The notes beneath the pieces were generated by a model, which ran no database searches, was not told the DNA's origin, and was given only the letters and a program-made list of their open reading frames with translations. A stretch of 5,015 nt of DNA. It comes from Patescibacteria group bacterium (lineage in GTDB: Bacteria > Patescibacteriota > WWE3 > UBA101185 > UBA10185). Position numbers and translations under genes: made by a program. The stretch is from assembly GCA_022710505.1 (NCBI GenBank), contig JAKLGS010000053.1, positions 1 through 5,015 on the forward strand. Direction: 5' to 3'. This document shows, one piece after another, positions 1-4,914 of this stretch. Numbering within the stretch: the first letter of the stretch is position 1; each line of letters begins with the position of its first letter.

Positions 1-811
1 TATCGTTTATAGGAATTAGCTGCCATTTATAATCCACAATGCTATTTGTTTCATCATCAACAGTAATATCGTAACGACCAATTTGATCAGAGCCCACCCC
101 GGCTTGAGAAATTAAAATGTTATTCACTACTTCAGGTTTTTCTAAAAACGTGTGGGAATGACCTCCGATTATCATATCAACTCCCCATTCAGGTTTTAAC
201 ATTGCAGCCAACTCTTTATCCGACTCAAAACCAATATGAGTAAGTAGAATGGTTAAATCAATATCGTCGTTTTTATATGCATTACAAATCTTTCCAACTT
301 CGTTGCTTGCTTCTTCCAAAGTCACAAAACTACCAACCAATTTATCCATTTTCAAAGAATCAATGACCTTTTCAGTTAAAATTCCCGTAAAGAGAATATC
401 AAAACCATCTTTATTTATTATTTTATAAGGGTTCATCAAGCGTTTGTTGTATTTTTTAACGTAAAGATTTGCGTTAACTATCGGGAAATTTGCCACTTTT
501 TCTAAAAATAAAAGATGAGGAAGTCCGTAATCAAACTCATGATTTCCTAGGGCAACAACATCGGGAGCGAGATAATTCATTATTTCGATAGTAGAACAAC
601 CCTTGTACTCACTATCAATAATTGAACCTTGAACCATATCTCCTGAAATAACGTACAGAACATTCTTCTCTTCTTTTCTTACTTTATTTATATAACCTGA
701 AAGTAAAGATAAACCACCAATCATCTTACCGCGTTCTTTTTGATCATCTGTAAAGAAATCTCCATGCATATCATTGGAATGTAGTATAGTGAATTTTTTT
801 AGGTTACTCAT
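1..811 (-). CDS. 5'-nucleotidase/UDP-sugar hydrolase family metallophosphatase, N-terminal part (partial)
   Basis: The frame starts at ATG 811 and stays open for 270 codons to the left edge, so the C-terminus is missing. It carries the full motif set of the UshA/YunD-type dinuclear metallophosphatase domain: ILHSNDMHG (D14, H16), SGD (D58), ALGNHEFDYG (N90, H91, with D94 as likely partner of the catalytic His), LTHIG (H192) and GGHSHT (H218, H220). Enzymes of this family hydrolyse nucleoside 5'-phosphates, nucleotide sugars or related phosphoesters. Specificity is set mainly by the C-terminal 5'-nucleotidase_C domain, which lies outside the window. The N-terminus (MSNLKKFTILHS) has no signal peptide, so the enzyme is probably cytoplasmic, unlike periplasmic UshA. 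No Shine-Dalgarno precedes the ATG, and a TATAAT box sits 6 nt upstream, suggesting a leaderless message. The family call is firm; the substrate is unknown. Confidence 0.93.
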   Translation of the reverse strand, partial: MSNLKKFTILHSNDMHGDFFTDDQKERGKMIGGLSLLSGYINKVRKEEKNVLYVISGDMVQGSIIDSEYKGCSTIEIMNYLAPDVVALGNHEFDYGLPHLLFLEKVANFPIVNANLYVKKYNKRLMNPYKIINKDGFDILFTGILTEKVIDSLKMDKLVGSFVTLEEASNEVGKICNAYKNDDIDLTILLTHIGFESDKELAAMLKPEWGVDMIIGGHSHTFLEKPEVVNNILISQAGVGSDQIGRYDITVDDETNSIVDYKWQLIPIND

Positions 812-817
812 AAAAAT

Positions 818-823
818 ATTATA
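818..823 (-). promoter_or_regulatory. Candidate -10 box of the nucleotidase gene (leaderless arrangement)
   Basis: On the minus strand this is a perfect TATAAT, with only 6 nt between it and the ATG at 811. Initiation at the usual 6-7 nt downstream would fall on or next to the A of the start codon, giving an mRNA without a leader. No convincing -35 hexamer is seen at the normal distance; that stretch is taken up by an inverted repeat. Confidence 0.55.
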
Positions 824-838
824 CAGCTAGAATAGCTG
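824..838. promoter_or_regulatory. Inverted repeat next to the -10 box, possible operator
   Basis: The sequence CAGCTAGAATAGCTG has perfect 6-nt arms (CAGCTA/TAGCTG) around a 3-nt centre. It abuts the TATAAT box of the nucleotidase promoter and fills the usual spacer. Since transcription is predicted to start at the ATG, the repeat would not be transcribed with that gene. A protein-binding site is therefore likelier than an RNA hairpin. No regulator is identified. Confidence 0.35.
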
Positions 839-916
839 GGAGTTTGAAATCTATTTAAATTGTTTGAGACCTTTAAATATCTTTTCAATAGTATTTAATA
901 AGTGGGGTTGATAAGA

Positions 917-950
917 AGGGAGGGGCGCCGCGTAAGCGGCGCCCCTCCCT
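917..950. terminator. GC-rich 15-bp perfect hairpin with 4-nt loop; terminator-like or repeated palindrome
   Basis: The arms at 917-931 and 936-950 (AGGGAGGGGCGCCGC and its exact complement) pair over 15 bp around GTAA, a GNRA-type loop when read on the plus strand. It lies 80 nt past the stop of the minus-strand DsbA-like gene and before the nucleotidase promoter, so ending the epimerase-glycosyltransferase-DsbA operon is a natural role. However, the minus-strand tail (TTCTTATCAACC) is a poor U-tract. The plus-strand tail (GTTAAATTTATTTT) is only AT-rich, and no plus-strand gene needs a terminator here. The almost pure G+C stem contrasts sharply with its AT-rich surroundings. A dispersed palindromic element is the main alternative. 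Confidence 0.5.
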
Positions 951-968
951 GTTAAATTTATTTTCTAT

Positions 969-996
969 AATCTAAATCCCGCTAGAAATTTAGATT
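969..996. other. AT-rich hairpin downstream of the DsbA-like gene
   Basis: The arms AATCTAAAT (969-977) and ATTTAGATT (988-996) are perfect complements around a 10-nt loop. On the minus strand it lies 33 nt past the DsbA-like stop codon and 18 nt before the GC-rich hairpin. It could be a 3'-end stabilising stem. It has no proper U-tract on the minus strand and only TTTT on the plus strand. The rest of 839-1029 is AT-rich with no supportable ORF. Confidence 0.3.
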
Positions 997-1029
997 TTAA
1001 GCATTATCAATCCCAACCAAAAATCTTAA

Positions 1030-1818
1030 TTAATTCTGCAGAGCAGAATCAACCACCGGCTTCATATCCGCAAAGCTGTAAGCACCACTATACATTTTAT
1101 CGTTAACAAAAAATCCAGGAGTACCACTAACACCTAAAGTTGTAGAAATATCGGTATCTTTTGTAAGTTGATCCTTGAATTCGTTTCCATCAAGACAAGA
1201 TTTCATTGTTTTAGAGTTAACCGCTGAAGCTAAGAAGTCTGCCATTAAACCTGTTTTTGTCATATCGTTTTTAACTGTATCATTTATCAGAGAGTATCCT
1301 TTGCTACTAAATAAAAGTGCCTTAGCTTCCCAAAATTTTCCTTCCTTAAAAGCACAGTATAAAGCTTTCATAGCTACCTCACCGTTTCCATGACCGTTTC
1401 TGTAAATCATAGCAAAGGCTGCATCACCGCTTTCTACCAATTTTTTCATCTCTTTTCCTGGAGCAAGATAATTGCCTCCGTCTTCAACCATTTTAAACCT
1501 GTCCCCCGCACTACTATTCAACTCGTTGTTGTAACCACCAGCAATTTGGCAATAAGGACAGCTAGGATCGGAAATTTCTAAAAATATTACTTTCTTGGAA
1601 GTATCTCCAAACTTAATCATAGCGTCTGAAAATGACTTTTTAACTAACTCAATATCTACTACAGGTGCTTTCACAGCCTCTTTAGTTTCCTGAGTATTTT
1701 TACTATCCTCTTTTTTATTAGTATCTCTACCTATACCGGAAAAACCTATATAAAAACCTAAACCGACTAAACCTAAAAATATTATTATCTGTGTAGGACT
1801 AAATTTCTTGTTTTCCAT
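1030..1818 (-). CDS. Membrane-anchored DsbA/BdbD-like thiol-disulfide oxidoreductase
   Basis: This 262-residue protein has a cytoplasmic N-terminus, one hydrophobic anchor (about residues 9-28), a charged Lys/Glu-rich linker to about 55, then a thioredoxin-fold domain of the DsbA-like (Thioredoxin_4) type. The redox motif is C87-P-Y-C90 in the context SDPSCPYC, and the cis-proline loop is GVSGTPGFFVN (P234). Residues between them form the helical insertion typical of DsbA-like proteins; C154 and C208 could form a second, structural disulfide. Such enzymes introduce or isomerise disulfides in exported proteins. The start at 1818 is supported by the Shine-Dalgarno AAAAGGAG at 1831-1824. It follows the glycosyltransferase gene by 63 nt and may be both cotranscribed and driven by its own promoter. 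No DsbB or VKOR partner lies in the window. Oxidase versus isomerase role is unresolved. Confidence 0.9.
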   Translation of the reverse strand: MENKKFSPTQIIIFLGLVGLGFYIGFSGIGRDTNKKEDSKNTQETKEAVKAPVVDIELVKKSFSDAMIKFGDTSKKVIFLEISDPSCPYCQIAGGYNNELNSSAGDRFKMVEDGGNYLAPGKEMKKLVESGDAAFAMIYRNGHGNGEVAMKALYCAFKEGKFWEAKALLFSSKGYSLINDTVKNDMTKTGLMADFLASAVNSKTMKSCLDGNEFKDQLTKDTDISTTLGVSGTPGFFVNDKMYSGAYSFADMKPVVDSALQN

Positions 1819-1847
1819 AATTGCTCCTTTTAAAATTTATAGAGGAA

Positions 1848-1876
1848 ATACTACCTTAATAAGGTATCTAAATCAA
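1848..1876 (-). promoter_or_regulatory. Candidate internal promoter for the DsbA-like gene, with an inverted repeat in its spacer
   Basis: On the minus strand, TTGATT (1876-1871) and TAGTAT (1853-1848) are separated by exactly 17 nt, a reasonable sigma70-type pair. The predicted start near 1841 leaves a short leader containing the Shine-Dalgarno. The perfect palindrome TACCTTAATAAGGTA (1852-1866, 7-nt arms around one base) lies in the spacer and overlaps the -10 by 2 nt, as an operator would. As a transcript it could also form a 6-bp stem, but no U-run follows, so it is unlikely to be a terminator of the upstream gene. Confidence 0.4.
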
Positions 1877-1881
1877 CACCA

Positions 1882-2898
1882 TCAATCAATAGTTTCCCTT
1901 ATCATATAGGTCTTTTTGTCAGAGGATTCAAAGTATGTTCTCATCATCAGCTCGCCAAGCATTCCAAACATGACTGACTGTATTCCAACTATTATCAACA
2001 ACACGGAAAGTGTTAGTAACGGTCTGTTACCAATACTTTGACCTAATATTTTTAAGATAAACAAATAAAAAGCAAAAACACCACCAATACCTGAAAGTAT
2101 TAAACCTGTAAAACCAAAGAGTCTCCCGGGCATAGCCTTAAATGGCTTTCTGGCAAAATAAAGCATGAAATAGAGAGTTAACAAATCCAGTATTACTTTT
2201 AATGTTCTTTTGTGGCCTTTATAATAGGATTCCCCATACACTCTGTCTTTAAAATCAACATCAAATTCTATCATTCTTGGGGCATAGATACTCACATAGT
2301 CAGGTATAAAACGATGCATTTCACCATATAGCTTTAAATTTTTAGCAATGTCTTTTCTAAAACCCTTCATCCCTGAGCCTCTATCTTTCATATCAACTTT
2401 CGATATCTTTCCAATAATCATATTTGCTAATCCGCTTTGTTTTGCTCTACCGCTTTTACCAGCACCCCATCTCTGTGCCCTATTTGTATTAACAAAATCA
2501 TAACCTTCATCTAGATAATCAATTACCTTGTTAACAGTTTCCAACGGAGTTTCAAGGTCAGCAGAAACTGTAATAACATAATCTCCATTAGCCATATCGA
2601 AACCAGCCATGTAGGCGGCACTTTGCCCAAAATTTCCCATTAGATTAATTCCTTTAACTTTATCGTGCTCTCCGGCATATTTTTTGATAACTTCCCAAGT
2701 CCCGTCTTTACTCCCATCGTTTACAGCAATGAATTCAAAATCGTATTTATGATTTTTGGCTAAATCAATAAGACCATCTAAGGTTTTCCCTATATTTCCT
2801 TCTTCGTTATAACAAGGAATCACTATAGAAATCCTTTTATTACCTCCTGACTGCGAGTTCGAATCTATATTTACTAATAAAGATTTATTTTTTTCCAT
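1882..2898 (-). CDS. GT2 family glycosyltransferase, DPM1/ArnC/GtrB-like, two C-terminal membrane segments
   Basis: This 338-residue protein has a GT-A catalytic domain: SIVIPCYNEEGNI (residues 24-36), AVNDGSKDGT (58-67), N89-F-G-Q-S, the metal-site region VSADLETP (111-118, D114), D172-RGSGMKG, GEMHRFIPD (192-200) and a YGES motif (221-224). Two hydrophobic segments follow at about 260-283 and 295-318, with a tail of the common form xYMIRE. This matches enzymes that transfer a sugar from a nucleotide sugar to undecaprenyl or another polyprenyl phosphate at the inner face of the membrane. The lipid-linked sugar then serves glycan or lipid modification. The actual sugar is not readable. The gene starts inside the end of the upstream epimerase gene (25-nt overlap, different frame) and has no clear Shine-Dalgarno, which suggests translational coupling. 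The epimerase may supply its donor or act in the same pathway. Confidence 0.92.
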   Translation of the reverse strand: MEKNKSLLVNIDSNSQSGGNKRISIVIPCYNEEGNIGKTLDGLIDLAKNHKYDFEFIAVNDGSKDGTWEVIKKYAGEHDKVKGINLMGNFGQSAAYMAGFDMANGDYVITVSADLETPLETVNKVIDYLDEGYDFVNTNRAQRWGAGKSGRAKQSGLANMIIGKISKVDMKDRGSGMKGFRKDIAKNLKLYGEMHRFIPDYVSIYAPRMIEFDVDFKDRVYGESYYKGHKRTLKVILDLLTLYFMLYFARKPFKAMPGRLFGFTGLILSGIGGVFAFYLFILKILGQSIGNRPLLTLSVLLIIVGIQSVMFGMLGELMMRTYFESSDKKTYMIRETID

Positions 2899-3830
2899 AT
2901 TTTATCTTTAAACCAATCTACTTCTTTTTTTAACCCCTCTTCGGGTGTGGTAGTCGGATTATACCCTAAAACTTCCCTCGCTTTTTTAATTGTTGCCCTA
3001 GTCTCAAGCTGATCCCCAAGCCTGGGTGGTCTTATATCATATATAGCCTTTTTCCCAAGATAATCTTCAACAATTTTCAAACCCTCCCCAACTGTAATGG
3101 CACCGTCAAAACCTAAATTAAAAATCTCACCCAAACATTTTTCATAATTATTTAAAATTGCTACAAAACCATCAACAATGTCACCAACGTAAGTGAAACT
3201 TCTTAGATGCTTCTCGCTACCTTCATAAAACGGAAAAGGTCTATCATTAAGAATTGAGTCAATAACCTTGGGATACAACTTATCAGGTCTTTCTCTTTCG
3301 CCGTAAATTGAAAAAAGCCTTGTTGAACAAGCTGGAAATCCAACATCTCTTTGGTATGCCAATAAAAGTTGCTCTGCAGCAAGTTTTGTAACCCCGTAAT
3401 GAGAAGTCGGCTTGGGGGGTGTGTTTTCATCATCAGTGGCATTTTTGCCGTAAACAGAAGAGGTTGATATGTTTACAAATATTTTAAAATTCGGAAGATC
3501 TTTTGTAGCTTGATACATATTTTCAGTAGCTACAAGGTTGTTTTTCATAAATGTTGAAAAAGGCGTTGAAGCTGAAATACCAGGCTGGGCGGCAAAATGA
3601 AAAACTGCTTCTACACCATCAAAGATTGGGTCTATCACATCTTCTGAAATATCAAATTCATGAATTTTCACACCCTTTTTTTCAAGATCTGAAGCGTTAA
3701 GTCTTTTAAGTTCCACGGAATAGTAGGGATTAAAATTATCAATTCCGACAACTTCGTGTCCTAAATCAACTAACCTTTCAGAGAGATGGGAACCTATAAA
3801 TCCGGCAGCACCGGTGACAAGAATTTTCAT
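2874..3830 (-). CDS. NAD-dependent sugar-nucleotide epimerase/dehydratase (extended SDR), UDP-glucuronate 4-epimerase-like
   Basis: This 318-residue protein is a typical-length extended short-chain dehydrogenase. The N-terminal Rossmann motif is TGAAGFIG (G7, G10, G13) with D31 ending the second strand (VVGIDNFN), which favours NAD over NADP. HFAAQPGIS (78-86), ISTSSVYG (121-128) and the catalytic Y145-xxx-K149 (SHYGVTK) follow. RLFSIYGERERPD (171-183) closely resembles the signature of UDP-glucuronate and UDP-N-acetylglucosamine 4-epimerases, as does NPYYSVELKR near the N-terminus. RSFTYVGDI (210-218) and RLGDQLETRA (270-279) belong to the substrate domain. It probably supplies a nucleotide sugar for cell-envelope glycans, alongside the overlapping glycosyltransferase gene. 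ATG 3830 has no Shine-Dalgarno; a TATAAT box lies 8 nt upstream. Family is certain; the exact substrate is inferred only. Confidence 0.93.
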   Translation of the reverse strand: MKILVTGAAGFIGSHLSERLVDLGHEVVGIDNFNPYYSVELKRLNASDLEKKGVKIHEFDISEDVIDPIFDGVEAVFHFAAQPGISASTPFSTFMKNNLVATENMYQATKDLPNFKIFVNISTSSVYGKNATDDENTPPKPTSHYGVTKLAAEQLLLAYQRDVGFPACSTRLFSIYGERERPDKLYPKVIDSILNDRPFPFYEGSEKHLRSFTYVGDIVDGFVAILNNYEKCLGEIFNLGFDGAITVGEGLKIVEDYLGKKAIYDIRPPRLGDQLETRATIKKAREVLGYNPTTTPEEGLKKEVDWFKDKIWKKINLY

Positions 3831-3838
3831 ATTTATAT

Positions 3839-3844
3839 ATTATA
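3839..3844 (-). promoter_or_regulatory. Candidate -10 box of the epimerase operon (near-leaderless)
   Basis: TATAAT on the minus strand is separated from the epimerase ATG (3830) by 8 nt. A start 6-7 nt downstream leaves a leader of about 0-2 nt and no room for a Shine-Dalgarno. The -35 is weak; TTAAAT at a 16-nt spacing (3866-3861) is the best candidate. The trinucleotide before the start of this box and that of the nucleotidase promoter are alike (TGTATAATAT in both). Confidence 0.5.
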
Positions 3845-3850
3845 CATCTC

Positions 3851-3880
3851 TTGGCTTTTTATTTAACTTGGTGATAGAAT
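3851..3880 (+). promoter_or_regulatory. Promoter of the two small plus-strand genes
   Basis: TTGGCT (3851-3856) and TAGAAT (3875-3880) are 18 nt apart, and TGA just before the -10 makes an extended -10 element (TGaTAGAAT). Transcription would start near 3887, giving a purine-rich leader of about 23 nt that includes the Shine-Dalgarno at 3897-3902. It overlaps the region expected to hold the -35 of the leftward epimerase promoter, so the two divergent promoters may compete or be co-regulated. Confidence 0.6.
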
Positions 3881-3909
3881 CTTAAAAAACTAGAGAAAGG
3901 AAGAGAAAA

Positions 3910-4221
3910 ATGATGGCACGCGAAAATAACTCAGCGAGTACTGCAGAAGTTAGACGAGCTAAAAAACTAGAGCAAGAAGTATCTTCGATAATTGAAAGAA
4001 CTAAACAGAGGGAGGGCAAATTAGGTTACTATAATCTTTATAATGAACAAATGAGATCTCTAACAGAGGTGCTGTTATTACTCTGGAGCCTAGGGTTAAT
4101 TAAAGATTATACATATCCCACATTGTCTTGGAAATCAAAATATCGGGTTAATATTTTTATGAAACTCATACTGAGTTTTTTAGAAGCTGACGAAGAAAAT
4201 AACACCAAAGAAAAGAGGTAA
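3910..4221 (+). CDS. Small protein of unknown function, first of a paralogous pair
   Basis: I do not recognise this 103-residue protein. Residues 1-35 are charged and polar and look helical, possibly coiled-coil (VRRAKKLEQEVSSIIERTK). Residues 45-66 form an amphipathic-to-hydrophobic helix (LTEVLLLLWSLGLI), too short and context-poor for a clear membrane span. A conserved-looking W74-K75 follows, then another helix and an acidic/basic tail. There is no signal peptide and no cysteine. It shares an ungapped core with the next gene (see the 4224 entry). Two ATGs are in tandem at 3910 and 3913; the Shine-Dalgarno AAAGGA at 3896-3901 fits either. It has its own promoter and faces away from all flanking metabolic genes. 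Codon use looks like that of its neighbours. That it is real is supported by promoter, Shine-Dalgarno, tight spacing to the next gene and the shared core. Confidence 0.8.
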   Translation: MMARENNSASTAEVRRAKKLEQEVSSIIERTKQREGKLGYYNLYNEQMRSLTEVLLLLWSLGLIKDYTYPTLSWKSKYRVNIFMKLILSFLEADEENNTKEKR

Positions 4222-4223
4222 AA

Positions 4224-4529
4224 ATGACAGAACGTTATTCTAATCAGAGAAGCTTTGAGGATATTAAAAAATTTCTTGGTGAGATAAAAACTCGAGTTGA
4301 TGGGATTGAAGAGAATGAAACTCTTCAAAAGATAAATCTTGAAGAAAGCATCAAATTGTTAGTTGAAGAAATCATCGAGCTTCTTTATAACGAAGGGGAA
4401 ATTGAGGCTAACAATTTCTACGCATTACCATGGAAAATCAGGAAGGGGATTAAAAATTCACTGAGAAACGCTTTTGGAATTGATTTTTTTGAAGATGAGA
4501 ATTCAAACACTCTGTTCAAAAAGCAGTAA
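4224..4529 (+). CDS. Small protein of unknown function, second of a paralogous pair
   Basis: I do not recognise this 101-residue protein. It is highly charged, predicted mostly helical, cytoplasmic and cysteine-free. The N-terminal half (residues 10-35) is Lys/Glu-rich and may form a coiled coil. Residues 39-60 are an amphipathic helix, followed by FYALPWK (65-71), a basic segment (IRKGIKNSLRNAF) and an acidic tail. With a constant offset of four residues and no gaps it matches the preceding protein: Y55/W59, G58/G62, I60/I64, F65/Y69, L68/L72, W70/W74, K71/K75, R73/K77, I76/V80, R81/K85, E92/E96 and N93/N97. The gene begins 2 nt after the previous stop, with Shine-Dalgarno AGAGGT (4214-4219) inside the end of that gene, so the two are surely cotranscribed and probably act together. 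A basic segment after the W-K motif might bind nucleic acid; this is a guess. Confidence 0.82.
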   Translation: MTERYSNQRSFEDIKKFLGEIKTRVDGIEENETLQKINLEESIKLLVEEIIELLYNEGEIEANNFYALPWKIRKGIKNSLRNAFGIDFFEDENSNTLFKKQ

Positions 4530-4535
4530 ATAAAC

Positions 4536-4573
4536 AAAGAACCCATTAACGCCCGATGGGTTCTTTTCTTTTT
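4536..4573. terminator. Bidirectional Rho-independent terminator between converging genes
   Basis: The arms AAAGAACCCAT (4536-4546) and ATGGGTTCTTT (4556-4566) pair perfectly over 11 bp around a 9-nt loop. On the plus strand TCTTTTT follows and ends the small-gene pair 7 nt after its stop. On the minus strand GTTTATTTA follows and ends tsaE-tsaB. Reading leftward, the first arm and loop are the last codons of tsaB (E118 to the stop), so the terminator is partly coding. Confidence 0.88.
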
Positions 4574-4914
4574 GGTTCGCTGATATTAGGTTCCCCACCA
4601 TATTCAGGAAGATCAAGATTTTTTAAATCTTTACGACCTAACAACCAATTGAACATATTTGAAACCGTCACTCCAACCTTTAAACCTGTAAAAGACCCGG
4701 GCCCCAGCATTGGTTCAAACTCCGAAATATCTTTTAATTCCAACTTATTCCTTTTTAACAAATCTCTTATTGCCCCAACAACATCTATACTACCTTCAAC
4801 TAAATCTAACTTCTTTTCTGTATCTCCAACACACTCCAAAAGACTAACTTTTTTCATGTATCTTTGAGACGAATCAATGTAAATTTTCAATTGTGATTTT
4901 TCTTGTATTTTCAT
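4546..4914 (-). CDS. tsaB: TsaB-like protein, minimal form (t6A37 tRNA modification)
   Basis: TsaB is the non-catalytic partner of TsaD in the bacterial complex, with TsaE, that transfers threonylcarbamoyl to A37 of ANN-decoding tRNAs. The hallmark MLGPGSFTGLKVGVTVSNMFNWLLG (residues 69-93) is unmistakable, and IYIDSS (11-16) replaces the usual AIDTS of the first strand. The protein has only 122 residues against about 220-230 for full-length TsaB: the N-terminal lobe, which makes the TsaD interface, is kept while most of the second lobe is absent. The tail LPEYGGEPNISEPK (102-115) resembles the P-x-Y-L-R-x-P ending of long TsaBs, suggesting internal loss and not simple truncation. A terminator follows at once, arguing against a frameshift. 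It overlaps tsaE by 41 nt from ATG 4914; TTG 4890 (codon 9) is an alternative start. No Shine-Dalgarno is visible. Confidence 0.85.
   Translation of the reverse strand: MKIQEKSQLKIYIDSSQRYMKKVSLLECVGDTEKKLDLVEGSIDVVGAIRDLLKRNKLELKDISEFEPMLGPGSFTGLKVGVTVSNMFNWLLGRKDLKNLDLPEYGGEPNISEPKRKEPIGR

Noticed and set aside
969..996. Riboswitch or small RNA in the 839-1029 gap
   Set aside because: Only two simple hairpins are present, downstream of one gene and outside the predicted leader of the next; no known aptamer pattern is visible.
1175..1581. Two plus-strand open frames of 72 and 63 codons opposite the DsbA-like gene
   Set aside because: They lie wholly antisense to a gene with clear CPYC and cis-Pro motifs, have no Shine-Dalgarno or family features, and follow from its codon pattern.
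1852..1866. Palindrome after the glycosyltransferase gene as a Rho-independent terminator
   Set aside because: The stem is short, AT-rich and followed by GTATTTCCTC and not a U-run; an operator or chance palindrome fits better.
3203..3442. 79-codon minus-strand open frame inside the epimerase gene
   Set aside because: It is in another frame on the same strand within a well-conserved SDR domain; its product shows no recognisable features.
4107..4328. 73-codon minus-strand open frame opposite the two small genes
   Set aside because: It runs across the junction of two genes with promoter and Shine-Dalgarno support; its Phe/Ser/Leu-rich product is the expected antisense of Lys/Glu-rich coding DNA.
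3910..4529. Toxin-antitoxin pair
   Set aside because: Size and spacing would allow it, but the two proteins resemble each other, and neither shows a known toxin or antitoxin motif.
4556..4867. 103-codon plus-strand open frame opposite tsaB
   Set aside because: It begins in the terminator stem and is antisense to the GPGSFTG-containing tsaB frame; no Shine-Dalgarno suits it.
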